Positions 23,801 to 36,639 of a stretch of 64,000 nucleotides of DNA are shown piece after piece. Within the stretch, counting starts at the first letter, position 1; each line of letters begins with the position of its first letter. The stretch lies in assembly GCA_029851415.1 (NCBI GenBank), contig CM056742.1:56670454-56734453 (forward strand), in the 5' to 3' direction. Origin of the DNA: Eretmocerus hayati. Lineage: Eukaryota; Arthropoda; Insecta; Hymenoptera; Aphelinidae. The notes under the pieces are model-generated. The model was not told the origin of the DNA. It searched no databases and worked only from the letters and a program-made list of their open reading frames with translations. A program made the position numbers and the translations under genes.

Positions 23801-25756
23801 TTTCGATTCATCATGCAATTGTGTAATTGATGATGCATTCAACTCAAATCTCAAGATGCTACAGCTCGAGGTTTCCCTTGCACATTTAAGAATGGTAATT
23901 GTTTTATCGCAGGTTTCTTGGTCACAATGATCTGTAGAACAATAGTTCTTTACTTATGACAGTCACTAAGCGCCATTTATGAAAATGAGTTATTTGCAAG
24001 TAAGTCACAGTCTCTTCCCTACTTAGAATGAATGACGCATTTGAAATAACTCAGGGATTTTAGATATTTGAAATGATTCATTCAAGGGAAGATAGAAATG
24101 AATCATTTAAAGTGACTCATGGTAGAAATGGCTCATTAGAAATGACTTATTAGGGAAACTTGAAAAAAATGTCAACGATCAATGTTCGACTCAGTATTCT
24201 TTTCTACATTTTAAGGCGTATTACTTAATTTCCAACAGATTTTCAAATGACTCGAGACATTCATTTTGGGAAGAGTCAGTGTAAGAAAAAAACCTTCAAT
24301 TCTACTTTCCATCTTATGGTCTGGATAGTATCCGATCAGCAGTACATTGATCTCCAATATGAAAGATTCAAAATCTTATCACATCAATTCAGTATGTCCA
24401 AGACACGTCTATTTGTCATGTTCACTCCATATTTGAAATTTGTGCTTTACGTGGAATTATCGCGATGAAATATCTGAATGTATTGACTGAGGTGCAAGTG
24501 GTTGCGACTTTTCAACAGTTTCTGAGTAAGTAAGCTGTATGGATGAAATCACTATTTGTAGATGGGTAACACCGAATCCACATCTTTTGAATGATACCTA
24601 ATTGAAGACCACCTTCTAATGATGGGGGTAATACCATGACAGCAGCTTTAGAACATTGATCTCGCATGGAAGAATCAAATTTAGCATTTTTGTCTCATTT
24701 GGAACAGTTATTCGAAGGAGATATGCTCACAGTAGCATTATTAGGCTGAAAATGAAATGCTCGAAAACGTTTTGTGATAACGAAAACGAAACTAAAATTG
24801 TGAATCAATCTGCACTAGTTCTGAGTCGAGTTTCGTAGACATGAATTGCTGTAGGTATAAAATGGTAAGAAAATTCGTCAAGTTTTGACTTTACTGAGAA
24901 TTTCTTTTGTCTTGAATTCGTGCACTGGATTGACGTCTCAACTATCCATCAGTAGTTGATCATTATTTGAAGGCATTCATTTCTCTAAATATAGAGGGGT
25001 TTTGATGACGGAGATTCTTTTTCTCAACTCAATTCCGAGGACAAGATTTTCACCCATACGCATTTTCAAAACTCGACCAAATACGAAACTCTTCAAAAAC
25101 GTAAGCATTTAAAGAAATAATGAATTGTCGCAACATAATATACATCCATAATAAAGATCTTCTACTGAAGGCCTTACCATTCAGATATGTAAGTAGAATA
25201 ACAATCTAGAGTTCGCGGGATTTGTTGCTAATCGTGTGAAAAATGGCAGGGGTAGAGGGGGGCGCGGCGAAAGTAAGCGTATCAATCGTCAAACAAATCA
25301 ACCGCCGCGCTTCCTGAGAATTGAAGACGGCGTTGCTAACTCACGGGAGCTTTAGAAAGTGACAGGGCGCCAGCTTTTAGAGCTTTCTAATATACAGCTC
25401 CACCTCTTTTTATGCACATATTATGAGTGTATTATCGAGGCCCTCCCTCGTATCTAATATATTGAATTTCACATGTTTCATCAGTGCCATCACAATCTAT
25501 TTATAAGCATCAAAAACGTTCAGGTGAGGATGCATTTTACGACAATCGAGAACGCGAATGGTTGATAATGAGTTCGTGAGAGCATAATGTTGACTTTACT
25601 GATGCACTATCGAGAGTCACTCGAATCACGATTTAAAGAGGCGTGGAGGAAAATACAAATTATCTTACCCTCCAAGATATCGAGCGTTTCTTGGTCTAGG
25701 GTTGGATCTTTTTGCTCAAGCCACTTTCTCAAATCTGCGGGAGTCGGTGATTCCAT
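20838..25756 (-). pseudogene. Multi-exon SAM-domain gene, probably disabled
   Basis: Exons read on the minus strand: 25756-25669, 23748-23632, 23562-23158, 22854-22706, 22514-22427, 22355-~22130, 22099-21932, 21711-21558, 21479-~21280 and ~21180-20838, mostly with clean GT/AG borders. Exons 1-2 join in phase to a sterile-alpha-motif domain (LRKWLEQKD...SFMDLSQKDL...WLGPAKKLIKII). Exon 3 is Lys/Ser-rich with a possible nuclear signal (SKRKRVSE, SSKRQRL). Later exons carry blocks such as YPKPEVKTALTKSIV, QFPTYFVPRIL and GLLFKKGRRADIVTAFDLLF, typical of an expanded animal family of unknown role. Lesions: the exon 2-3 phase is off by one, an A-run near 22265 shifts the frame, and TGA at 21992-21994 interrupts exon 7. 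I infer a pseudogene or transposon-like gene; some junctions may be misplaced. Confidence 0.65.
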
Positions 25757-27004
25757 GTTGTTGACGCTGTAAAAACAGACACGCTTTTACCAAAAAATTT
25801 CGAATCAAATTCTTTATTCAATCAACTGTGTCATCGAGGTATTAGTGTTCCATAACATTCCATTGACATCAAATAGCAAAACGAGTGAACTCACCTGGGC
25901 ACTTCACGATGCAAATGGTTGGTGTAGAGATGCGGTTCCGAACGGGACGACTGCTGAACGCCAACTGAGAGGGTTCTCTGAACATCTTCCGCTCACACCG
26001 GGCATGGACTACGCGAGTCCAAACGACTCGCAAAACGACATGTGGGAGCAATGCTCGCGAAGCATAGAAGTAATACAGATCTGCTTCCATGGCTGAGTAG
26101 CTGGGACTGAGTTGGCAAAACCGGAATGAATGGAAATGGTCGGCATCGGCACACAGTGGATTTTGGTTGAACATCTTCGCTTAAAGATAATATTTCATGG
26201 CCGGGTACCAGATAATTCTAGACGATTCTCGAGCAAGAACAAAAATAAGCAGTAATACAAGACATCCAAACACATTTTTTACAATTGAGTGCTAAACAAA
26301 TCTTTTTTGTATAGTACCTTTGAGGATTAGTTTGAACGAAAAATTACAGAAAAATTCAGTTTATTCACAGAAATAAATATGTATGGTCAGAAAAAAGGAA
26401 AGAAATTACCATCATCCATGTGAAGATTACAAGCATAAGTGATTCGACTGATCAAAAATTCTTAAAAGCAAAGTTTCTTTTGGTTATATGGAATGATAGG
26501 TCGATCGAATAAGTGGAGGAAGTTTGACTCTTCTCTGGACATGAGGAATCTATTTAAATCTTCAGTATTGATCACAAGGATCTCATAATGTTAGTCACAT
26601 TTTTAAAATCAGCTATGCTGATAAACATAAAATTGCATTGTATAACAGCTTATCATTGGAAGATGCAAGAGCAATCCATGGAATTCTCAAATTTCCTCTT
26701 CGAGAGAAATAGCAAGAATTTTTTCACAGTTGAGGAGAAATAATCTATGGATTTAAAATGATCAATAGATTTCTCAAATTTTCACGACAGAAAGAATAAC
26801 AATTTTCTTCATACTTGGAAACAATGAATTCATACAGTTGGACAATCCACAGAATGTTCAAGTTTCTTCTTCAAAAAAAAAATAACGAAAAACTGTTCCG
26901 ATTTCACAACAAATAATCCATACCTAATCCACAGGATTTTCACTCATTTCCTTAAACAAAAGTGACAGAAAAGATCAAAGTTGGAAACATAATGAGCAAC
27001 TGGG
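25757..27004. other. Upstream flank; possible 5' exon at ~25896-26100
   Basis: On the minus strand tgcccag/gtgagtt near 25890-25896 is a good splice donor, followed downstream by the acceptor at 25766-25768 that precedes the SAM gene's first ATG. This suggests a noncoding 5' exon in the ~25896-26100 interval, which is less AT-rich than its surroundings. From 26200 to 27004 the sequence is AT-rich and shows nothing. Confidence 0.35.
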
Positions 27005-29584
27005 TCATTTGGCACTACAAGGTATGTTGCAGAACTGAAGAAAAAGGAGGGAAGAAATGTGATTTCTCCATTCGATGATGTTGCGTAGACTTAGAAATAA
27101 AAAGTCAGCATCTGGTCTCATCCATGTATCATAAGGCTTGTAGGTCGCGAGATTACGCGCTTTAATGAATTTAGACGAGTTCCTCACATCATTTAATTCA
27201 AGACGATAGGCATTAACACTTGTGTCGAGATGGAGAGTGGTGCAAATAGACGTGAGAAAGAAAACTTCCTTCTGAGCATGTTGTATGAGAACAATTTCTT
27301 CAATCCGTCCGAAAAGAGGCAAGTCATCGTCTCTTCGAGAGGCTTTTTGAATAACAACGAAAAGGCCAGTACGGTATTCAGTTCCGTTCACAACAACTGT
27401 GTTCGGAACAAAGATTTCATCGTCTTGGACGAAACCGAATGCGCTCATCAAGTATTCTTTACTTAGGAGCCCACCTACCAATTTATAATTCCCTGACGGA
27501 GCCTTGATTCTCTGCACTTGAACATCTCCTGCACTCCATACAGAGCTCTGTACACATTGGCTCACTCGGATGAGTGTTTTTGGGGGGTTGATGAAGTTAT
27601 GAACATTTTGAGCTCTCAGTTTGATTTCACCATGTTTTGCCTCGAACCTCATACAATAAAAATCGATCAGAGATCCCGAGAACTCGATGCACTCGGCTCA
27701 ATGACCAATCTGGTGCATTCTGTTTATCCAAAAGATGTGAGGAAAGGACTCTTTAAATGAGAGCCTGAATTCATCAGTGACCGACTCAAGGTAGGGCAAC
27801 ACTGAAGCTGGCACTCGAGGTGCAAAGACGATTGCCATTATCCTATTGAGTTCCAGCACTACTCTCATGAACTGGTCGTCTTCCTCGGCTTTGTCAGCAA
27901 AGATGTAGGGAAACGCTCGGGTGAGGAGCCACATTTGCATAGCTTTCTGGCTCAAGCCGTGCCCATCTCTGGTCAACATTTGCACGGTGAAGTTGGAACT
28001 GGGTTTGTTCTTCTGTTCCACATATCCGTAGTTGAAAAATTAGATTCTATCATTCATTTCTTGGATGTTAAGTCGCTTTTCGATGATCACATATTGATGG
28101 AGCACAGCTTTAATGGTCATTGGACAGATACCTTCTAAAAACTCGTGCATCAGATCGAATATCTTGTTTCTTGATCTGTGGAAGAAACGAGATGTGAAGC
28201 TGCTCTCGCCGTTCACTCCAGTAAGAGTTTTAACCTCTTGCGAAAAATTACTTTGTCGCAAGAGATCGTAATGTTGGTTGAAGAGATCCTCAGTCCTTTC
28301 GGGGGCTCTTTCTGAAGAAGCATTATGCAAATCTTCCCGTAAATACATGCACATCCTACAAAATTTGTTTGATGAAGGGCTAAGCAAAGCATACACCTCA
28401 TGAATTGCTAGCCCATCACCGCACAAAGCAATGACTGTTGCTCGAAGCACAGAAATCTCATCATCAATCAGAATCTGCACTCCTTCGTCGGATTCCAGTT
28501 TTTTCAAATCATCAAGAAAGGGTGCCAAGATTCTGCTATACCCATATTTCTTGACATCTTCGGAGCAACATATGAGCAGCACATGAATACTGCTTAGCCC
28601 AGAATTCATTTGCGATGGCAGATTGTCCATTTGAAGATAAAACACCATCAATATGTGAACTCCTGTCTTTGATCCAAGGGGTCCCACAATTTCCAGATCA
28701 TCTACGTAAATCTTGAGACGGAGAGCGCGTCTATAGATTTGTAGGAACGGGTGTTGCGCATAATGGATGCCATCAAGGAATGATCCGTACATTCCAGCTT
28801 CAGACGGTTCCCCTGACTCAATTGCTTCACGAACTTCTGGGCTGGATAGCACAAGCTCCAGTATTTCGATAGCTGACACGTACTGGAAAGATTCTGTGAC
28901 CAAGTCAGGGACGTAGCTACTCGTGGCCTTATCGTACACTGAATCTAAGCGCTTGCCTAGAGGAATTCCTCGGGACTCAATCATTCTGCAGTATTTTGCA
29001 GGGCATTCATTTGCTGAGGCAAAGACTTCAAGCCTACGAAAGGACTGTTGAACCAAATAGCTGCATTCACCTGCTGTATGAGATTCTGGTCGATTACTTG
29101 TCCAGGTACTAAGAGAGTGTTCACTTGTGCTCGTAAGTTGTTCTGGATTTGAATGAGCAGATCTTCGGTCTCTTCTAAGAAATTCGTCATCATGGTTCCT
29201 GTGGTCGATGCGTGCGCTTGAAAGCGTGCAATCATCCTCACAACAGTGGGGGTGAGATCCAAATCGCCGTTCAAGTTTGCTGCATTGTCTATCAAATTCT
29301 GTCTGTCAGGTGGAAGTAGTCCTTGCACTGCATTTACGGGTTGAAGTTGTTCCTGAACAACATTTGCGGCCACAAGTGGTTCTTGAACTTGATTTCCATG
29401 TCTTCCTTCTTGGATCTCCACTATATTACGAGCCTGGTGATTTTCAAGCGCATGCAGCATCTCTTCATTTTCTTGCATGGGAACATCAGGCACAATATGG
29501 TGTTCTATTAAGTGTCTTCTCAAATTATAAAAATCGATGAAGCTTTGTTGACATCCGTTTTGAGCACAAACAAATTTTACTGAT
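27005..29584 (-). pseudogene. C2H2 plus transposase-like gene, three lesions
   Basis: A minus-strand frame opens after an acceptor at 29585 with a C2H2 finger (CAQNGCQQSF...LRRHLIEHH), then a Gln/Asn-rich linker. A long domain follows: YAQHPFLQIYRRALRLKIYV, DDLEIVGPLGSKTGVHILM, KKYGYSRILAPFLDDLKKLE, ATVIALCGDGLAIHEVYALL, then SNKFCRMCMYL, HEFLEGICPMT, GHGLSQKAMQMWLLTRAFPY, and a C-terminal part (MRFEAKHGEIKLRAQNV...DLPLFGRIEEI). The layout resembles transposase-related proteins (KDZ/Tnp2-like) that are highly repeated in insects and fish. Lesions: one frameshift near 28990-29050, TAA at 28040-28042 and TGA at 27698-27700. The upstream exon is not identified; the exon start lies in an inverted repeat shared with 30.35-30.48 kb. 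The SAM-domain gene lies 1.2 kb downstream on the same strand. Confidence 0.7.
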
Positions 29585-30480
29585 CTGAAAAAATTCTCAA
29601 TAATGAATCATCATTGCAAGGACACTTTATGCGCATCAACACCTACACAGCTTGTGGGTATAAATTTTGGCGGGTTTGCTTTGGTCTCATCTTGGAGCTA
29701 GTGATACAGCGTACGAGAAGGGTGTGATCTCGAAGTCCACCGTATTTTACGCGCTACGAGTCAAGCGCAGCAAATCGTCGGCGCGATTCAAAATCGAACG
29801 CCCAGTAATTTTTTTACAAAATCTCGGGTTCTAAATGACCAATCTTCTAGTTTTTTTTGAGTCTGTGGTAGCTCGAGGAAAAAGCGCCATTGGCTGGTTT
29901 CATTTTCGTATTCCCCTTTATATGAAACATGTATTTTGAGAAATCATCGCATAATGAGGGGCGTGTGCAGAAATTATGAAGAACTACCTCTGAAAAATCG
30001 CCTGAACAAGATAGGATATAGATTTCAACGGGATATTGTAGAGAGTGAACTTCTAGGTATCACTCTGATTTTTGCCAAAATGTACGCCTCTTTTTCTGAA
30101 AATCATTTTTTCATGGAATAGCAGGGTCAAAGACTCAACGAATCGTTCCCAACTTTGATTAGCCTATTCACATAGAATGAGAACTATCAGTTTACTGGAT
30201 CTTCGACCTCATTTTTCTACTAGTGGAGGACTGACAACCATTTGCTCAAATAGGTCGGCTTTTGTTTATCCCTACGTAACTCCAACAAGAAAGGTGCCAG
30301 AGCAATGAATTTTCCTGCCATTTCGTAGGTTTCACCACTAACTCTAAGGTGAGACCAGAGCAAACCCACTGAAAGTTATACCCACAAGCTGTATAGGCAT
30401 TGATGCGCAAGAAGTGTCACTTCGATGATCATTCATTATCAATAATTTTTTCAGATCAGTAAAATTTGTCCAAAAGTGAT
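29540..30480. repeat. Inverted duplication around the C2H2 exon start
   Basis: The segment 29540-29700 (with tttttcagatcagtaaaatt on the minus strand) is repeated in inverted orientation at 30345-30472, including the splice acceptor and first exon bases. The ~640-bp spacer has no gene. Similarity falls off about 8 bp into the exon on the right copy (gtccaaaagtgatagac). It may be a nested element end or a local inverted duplication. Confidence 0.7.
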
Positions 30481-31716
30481 AGACATGATTCTGGGGGGTG
30501 CCCTGCACCTGAGAAGAATGATGAAATCTAACATCTACCTTCCACCGCCGAAATGAGGTCTGTCTTGTGCTAATTCTACTGGTCAATGCTCGATTTGTAA
30601 GGACAAAGACAGAGGCAAGATGTAATTACATGAAAGGGATCTTGGAAAATGCAACGTGAGACCTAATCGGTTCATCGGAAAGGAATAGAAGATCCCTGAC
30701 AGTATGATTTGTTTCATCGAGTGATGGGATAATAACGTTCGTGGGCTTGCGCATAATATCAAGTGATAAGTGGAGGTGGTAGTCAGTACTGATTAAAATC
30801 TATATCATTAGAAGAAAATAATCTGGAAATCTAAAGTATATCGTAGAGGTTATCAAATGAAACAGTAAATTTCTCCTCATTTGCCTAGATACTTTTGTAG
30901 CTAATACACACACTTCAAGAATTTACAACGACAGCTTGGAATATGGAGTCTACTATTTCAGCAGTAATACAGCATCACAAAATCAATAAGAATCAGCAAA
31001 AACAATACAACTTAACTCACAATCAGATAAGAAGTTCTTTGCAAAGTCGTAATAAGATTGTCCAGTAAGAGTCATTCATTCAACCACTCAACTGGGAGAA
31101 AATAAGCAGCTTGAGTAGGCATTTGACCAAGTATGAAGAGTAATCAACCGAATGGCTCGGATACATTGTCTTATACACATATAATTGAAGAACTGCTATG
31201 AAAGGTTTTGAATTTCACCGAGACTTATCAATCAACAAGTAACTCATATCGTTCATGTGGATTGCATCTTCCCGATTTTTACATAGCAAATGGCTCCAAC
31301 ATTGTGTTGAGATGGTCAATTGTCATCAGTAATGCTCGAATTGTGATTTTTGTCAAGAAGAATACCAGAAAATTCAATTCCAAAGTTACTATGAGCATGC
31401 ATCTACATTCTTACTCACATGATTCTTGCGAGGACAGAGGAATCTCGTATAAGGAAATGATGACAGCAGAATTGGTTATGACAGATATATATCAAAGTGG
31501 GACATGACCCATAAATGTTATTATGAGCATTCTTATGCTGGATTTTTCTATTGACTTGAAGTCAAGTTCCAACTTTCACCATGAATGCCGATTTCAAAAG
31601 CTGGTACTGTTGTCATTCTGTCTAAATGATGGCCAGGCAATATGGCTACGACGATTTAAATTGATGGAGATCTTTGGTTCTACTCTTGGAATTTCGCTTC
31701 CACATTCATCATCACT
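30481..31716. other. No gene seen
   Basis: AT-rich sequence with no ORF, repeat or RNA gene that I can support. A 99-codon frame at 31208-31507 has no recognised domain. Confidence 0.35.
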
Positions 31717-32053
31717 CACAAGGGGAGTCCAGAGTCTCCGAGTCCTGAAATCTCACCAAAATTTTTTTACAGTTTCGTGCCACCTAGAATATGGAGAACC
31801 CAGAGCAACTCTGTCAAATGGGCCTCCCGTCCAGAGCTACAGCCTATGACATTAGCATTGCCCATAAAGGTCCATGTTAAAAAGTGACATACTTATATAG
31901 ATATACTAGCAATGTTGACGTTTCTGACTGTAGCTCTGAACGGGAGGCCCATTTGACAGAGTTGCTCCAGATTCTTCATATTCTAGGTGGTACGAAACTG
32001 TGAAAAAATTTTGGCGAGATTCCAGGAACCGGAGACTCCGGACTCTCCTTGTC
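31717..32053. mobile_element. ~340-bp foldback MITE
   Basis: Arms of ~135 bp are inverted copies. The left begins cacaaggggagtccagagtc and includes ttacagtttcgtgccaccta and aatgggcctcccgtccagag. The right carries gaacgggaggcccatttgac and ends ggactctccttgtcaag. The same reading (NFFTVS.HLEY, LSNGPPVQSYS) appears on opposite strands purely because of the symmetry. No coding function. Confidence 0.8.
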
Positions 32054-33764
32054 AAGATCGATTTCGAGAGTATCATATGAACATTCATCAGCTGATAACA
32101 AGTTGTGTACAAAGAAACAGGATCGCCAAAATGAGAATGTCTTGTGTATCATTCACATCCAATGCAAAATACTCGGTTAAAAGCAAATACTGCTACAAAA
32201 GAAATATGGTGACTCAAATCCACAGTTATCCACTATACCTTATTATTAGAATGAATTATTGAGGTCAACAAAGACTTGGACTACTGATATAAAATTCAAG
32301 TACTCGGCTGAAAATAGGGACGTCCCTATTTTCAGCCGGGTATTTGGAACGCAAATTGATGTCAATACGTTCGAAAATCATAAATGTTCTTCCACTTTGT
32401 ACAAGTGAAATTATTCTTCATCCTAAAGTGAGCTTATATCTCAACCAATTGGTGCCTTCATGTCATAATTTCTCAGATCACTCAATCTGAATAGAAAAGA
32501 TGCAATGTGCAATGTTTGGAAGTTCTCTGTAAGTTTTTCAATTGTACCATTGCACGGATCAAATATCTTCCATTATACTCTCACCAAACATTGGAATAAT
32601 TTTGCAGACAGCCCTAAATTTATTACAGAAACTTGGAAGGCCGGAAAGAACTTGCCAATCCAAATCAAGACTCTTATCTCTTACTCATCGTTTCCAAGGT
32701 CTCAATAAGGCAATAAAATCGATCAGATTCATTCCTCAATCGAATTATGGAGGCTTCCCGCACCACTGTACAAATCTTTACTCTTAGTTGATTATGAGAA
32801 CATTTTCATTAATTGAGAACATAGAACATTTTCCATAATATCAATTGCTCAAGGAATGTCACTAATATATAATTGCTAGCGATAGTGGTCTTGTGATATT
32901 TCAAGACACAAAGATCAAAAAGTTGCATATATCAAGTGAGAATTTGAATCGAGTCTCTTATCCGTACTTGTTGAACTGAGAAAGTTTCTTAATGAGTATG
33001 CAACTTTCCTCTGAGCTATAATGAATCTCTGAATGATATTGAAAAACCATTGTTAAAACACTAATTTACCTTGAAGTTGATAATGGACTCTTGAAAAATA
33101 GATTTTGGTGCAACTTTGTTGAAACAAGCAGGTTTATTTCAATTTCCCAGAACTGCAAGGTTTCTTTTTGGCACCGCTACACTATGCACCCAAGAGGCTT
33201 CTTTGGAGTTGAACGATGGTCAAACTATAAAAATGACAGGTGATCAGAAGATTGGAAACTACATCAACACACAACAGGAATGCGAGATTCGTGTCTTGTA
33301 GAGATAAAAAACCATGGATAAATTTATAACAATGCAGACACTAAGCACGAACAGTCGTAAAAATCTGTGAAAATGAGAACTGTTGCAGTATCATTTTCAT
33401 GAAATCTTGACAAGAACAGAATGGAAGGACTAGAGTTTAGCTACCCGTGAACCGTGAATCCTTCCCTGATAGACATCAGAAGATTCCGTTGACAATTTGA
33501 TAAATAATCTATTCCATCTTGAATGGGTTAGCCATAGGAAACGTTATGCATTGGGTACCATGCACCAATAAACGTAAGAGTAGATGCACCTTGTGCAATC
33601 CAAAAATCTCAGTGTAATTGAGCATGACACCAACCTCGTAAGCCTTGCAAGTGAGCATGTGTGCTAATTGGTTATGGCCCAGACATTGCAGCAATTTATT
33701 CTTGTAGTTCATCAATTGATTGCTCCAGCTTGCACTTCCATCCTCGAGGAATGAGATTAACATT
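32054..33764. other. No gene seen
   Basis: 1.7 kb of AT-rich sequence. At 32305-32340 there is a short perfect hairpin (aaatagggacgtccctattt). Frames of 60-90 codons on both strands are not recognisable. Confidence 0.4.
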
Positions 33765-35050
33765 CTCTGAGGTTAACAGTGACCAAGAATCTAATTAAAA
33801 TCAGTAATGAGGATTGAAGGGTCATCATATCCAGTGATGAAAAAGATTGATCATCCTTATCGTCGAATGTTCAATAGAGGTTCTTACCTTTCCTAATATG
33901 TACAGTTTTGACACTCCTCAACCAGGATAAGCTGATCGTGGCTTGGATCAGTATTGTTTCTCAACCCCTACATTGCCTAGTTGATCCATTGGATTAATCA
34001 TACATACGGGTATTCGGCACACACACTAATCTATAACAGTTCAAGGTTGCGGTTCCACCAATTATTCACTGACTTGTCCTGAAAAGATAGAAGATAGTTC
34101 AAGTCAAATTGAAAGAATTTAATGAGTGCAATAAGAAGGCATGAAATTTATTTCAATTTCTGAGATGGCAATGGTAGACAGAAAAATTGAAATTTCGGAT
34201 GTAAATTTTTTGCCATAAGGAATGAAATTGATGATGTCTAAGGTTAACGGTGACCAAGATTCTAATTAAAATCAGTGATGAGGATTGAAGGGTCATCATA
34301 TCCAGTGATGAAAAAGATTGATCATCTTTATCGTCGAGTGTTCAATAGAGGTTCTTACCTTTCCTAATATGTACAGTTTTGACACTCCTCAACCAGGATA
34401 AGCTGATCGTGGCTTGGATCAGTATTGTTTCTCAACCCCTACATTGCCTAGTTGATCCATTGGATTAATCATACATAAGGTATTTGGCACACACACTAAT
34501 CTGTAACAGTTCAAGGTTGCGGTTCCACCAATTATTCACTGACTTGTCCTGAAAAGATAGAAGATAGTTCAAGTCAAATTGAGAGAATTGAATGAGTGCA
34601 ATAAGAAGGCATGAAATTTATTTTAATTTCTGAGATGGCAATGGTAGACAGAAAAATTGAGATTTCGGATGTAAATTTTTTGCCATAAGGGATGAAATTG
34701 ATGATGTCTACGGTTAACGGTGACCAAGATTCTAATTAAAATCAGTGATGAGGATTGAAGGGTCATCATATCCAGTGATGAAAAAGATTTGTCATCTTTA
34801 TCGTCGAATGTTCAATAGGAGTTCTTACCTTTCCTAATATGTACAGTTTCAACCCTCCTCAACCAGGATAAGCTGATTGTGGCTTGGATCAGTATTGTTT
34901 CTCAACATCGCCTAGTATTGATCCATTGGATTGATCATAAAGCAGGTATCCAACATATGCACTAATCTATGGCCGTTTATGATTGCGGTTTCACCAATAT
35001 CCTGTTGGGTTGACCTGAAACAATCCGAGATAGTTAGAATCAAGTTAAGA
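33765..35050. repeat. Three tandem ~470-bp repeats
   Basis: Units begin with gttaac(a/g)gtgaccaaga at about 33770, 34241 and 34713. They share ggattgaagggtcatcatat, ggttcttacctttcctaata and ggttgcggttccaccaatta. The first two are over 95 percent alike by eye; the third is more diverged and shortened. On the minus strand each unit has an acceptor-like tatcttttcag followed by ~190 bp and a donor-like aggaaag/gtaagaa, so the unit may be a multiplied ancient exon. All frames in that segment now carry stops. Confidence 0.85.
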
Positions 35051-36635
35051 CAATTGTAGGAGTGTACTGAGTGGTCTCTGAAGTAATTTCCAAGTTTGTG
35101 ATGTCAGTATATTAATGGAAGAGGAAATATTTGAGATTTGAAAGAATTTTTTGGTTATGAATAAATTTTACTTTTAGGTCTCTGAAATATGTGATGACAA
35201 GTGAAGATATTGGTGACTATAATTGCTGAAGTTTCAATAAGTGCTCCAACATTCGTTAATTTTCACAATTATGATCCTCCTTGATTCAGGTGACAAAAAT
35301 TGTAGCTCGAAACAGCGTTGCTTCAATCCTTTGACGTAAGAAGATTCTAATGAAAACGTCATAAGCCAGGTATCAATTCTCTACACAGGATCAAAATGGT
35401 TGAGTTTTGCGATGGATTGTGCTTGTTGTGAATTGATACATAAAGTTTCTAGAAAACCCTAATCCTAACCTAAACAGTTACTTACATCGGATATAACTGA
35501 ACGTTTTGGTCATTTATCATGTTGTTTTTCGTGCTGTGAGTGGATAATCTCACTGCCGTTAATATCTAATGACTTGAGCCAGAGCCCATCCGGACGCAAT
35601 CTTCAAACTGCTCAGCTCAAACCCACTCAAATATCGTGGCAGCAGTGGGAAGTGCAGGGGAAGCAGGGCAACTGTGAGATTGTTGTACCAGAGCCTTGTA
35701 CGAGCTTGGAGCGCTTAGATTTCAGATGGGAGTCGTAAAGCTGGGCTCGCAGGTTTCCTGATTTTAACGATGCAGGAGATCCGACCTCATCGCCGAGAAG
35801 CAGATGTAGCCAGGCGGTGATCAAAGGCTGAACAAAACAAACGGCTCTCAGACGTTGGTGTTTACAAATATTTAACAAGCTCGGTGCTTGATTCAACCAT
35901 TGCAACATCAGCTCTATATAGTAAATATAGTTCTGCAATTTTTCAATCCGATCACATATCTATATGTTCGGCGACCTGCACCGACACAAAGCTGCATATA
36001 TTTATTGCGGATCACGGCTATACTAACCTTGAGTACACTTTCATTGTCGCGCTTTGGCTATTGGCTATCTTGCCTAGCGGCTGACGCGGCTGGTGGGCGC
36101 GTCTCTCTCGTTCTCGGAGGAATCGTTGAAGTTGCATCCCTTACGAAGAAGAGCGTATATATCAGCTCCAATCCACCAAAGCACCACAGCAACTTGTCTC
36201 GACTCGAGTGCTCCAATCCTAAGCTCCGAGAGCAACACACAATTTAGTTGCAGTCGCAGCACTTCTCGTTCTCGCTCACTCGCCCCGAATGAGTATAACC
36301 GGGATTAGTGACCTGTTCCAAGGATCCGTCGCGAGCTCGCGGAAAGATGCATCATGGCACAGGTCATCTTTGGGGTGCTCCCTCCGACGTGCTCTGACCG
36401 TACGGAACGACTTTGCGACTCACGATCACCCACCAAGGTCACCAAAGATCACGTTCAAGGCCTAACTAAGCCACAAGTATTGCCCTAACCAACCTAAACA
36501 CTGTCGGTGGCTGTCGGCAACGGTCGGTGCGTCTGCACTAAGGGCGGGGGCACTGATGCACACTAAGCCACACTCAGCGATCCTTCGCTGATGCACATGA
36601 TGCGCGCGAGGTCACCGTCAAACGATCTGGCTATG
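35051..36635. other. No gene seen
   Basis: Unique sequence, AT-rich to about 35.55 kb and more GC-rich from 35.58 to 36.6 kb. Overlapping 60-120-codon frames on both strands at 35.6-36.3 kb have no recognised domain. Confidence 0.35.
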
Positions 36636-36639
36636 TGTG

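Noticed and set aside
24000..24160. Cluster of tgactca-like words as an AP-1 enhancer
   Set aside because: Short degenerate AT-rich repeats inside an intron of a decayed gene; no evidence of function.
25869..26174. 101-codon minus-strand ORF as a coding gene
   Set aside because: Its best interpretation is a noncoding 5' exon of the SAM gene; the predicted protein has no recognisable features and the next exon opens with its own ATG.
35460..35480. Telomere-like ccctaatcctaacc
   Set aside because: Only one and a half imperfect units; no array.
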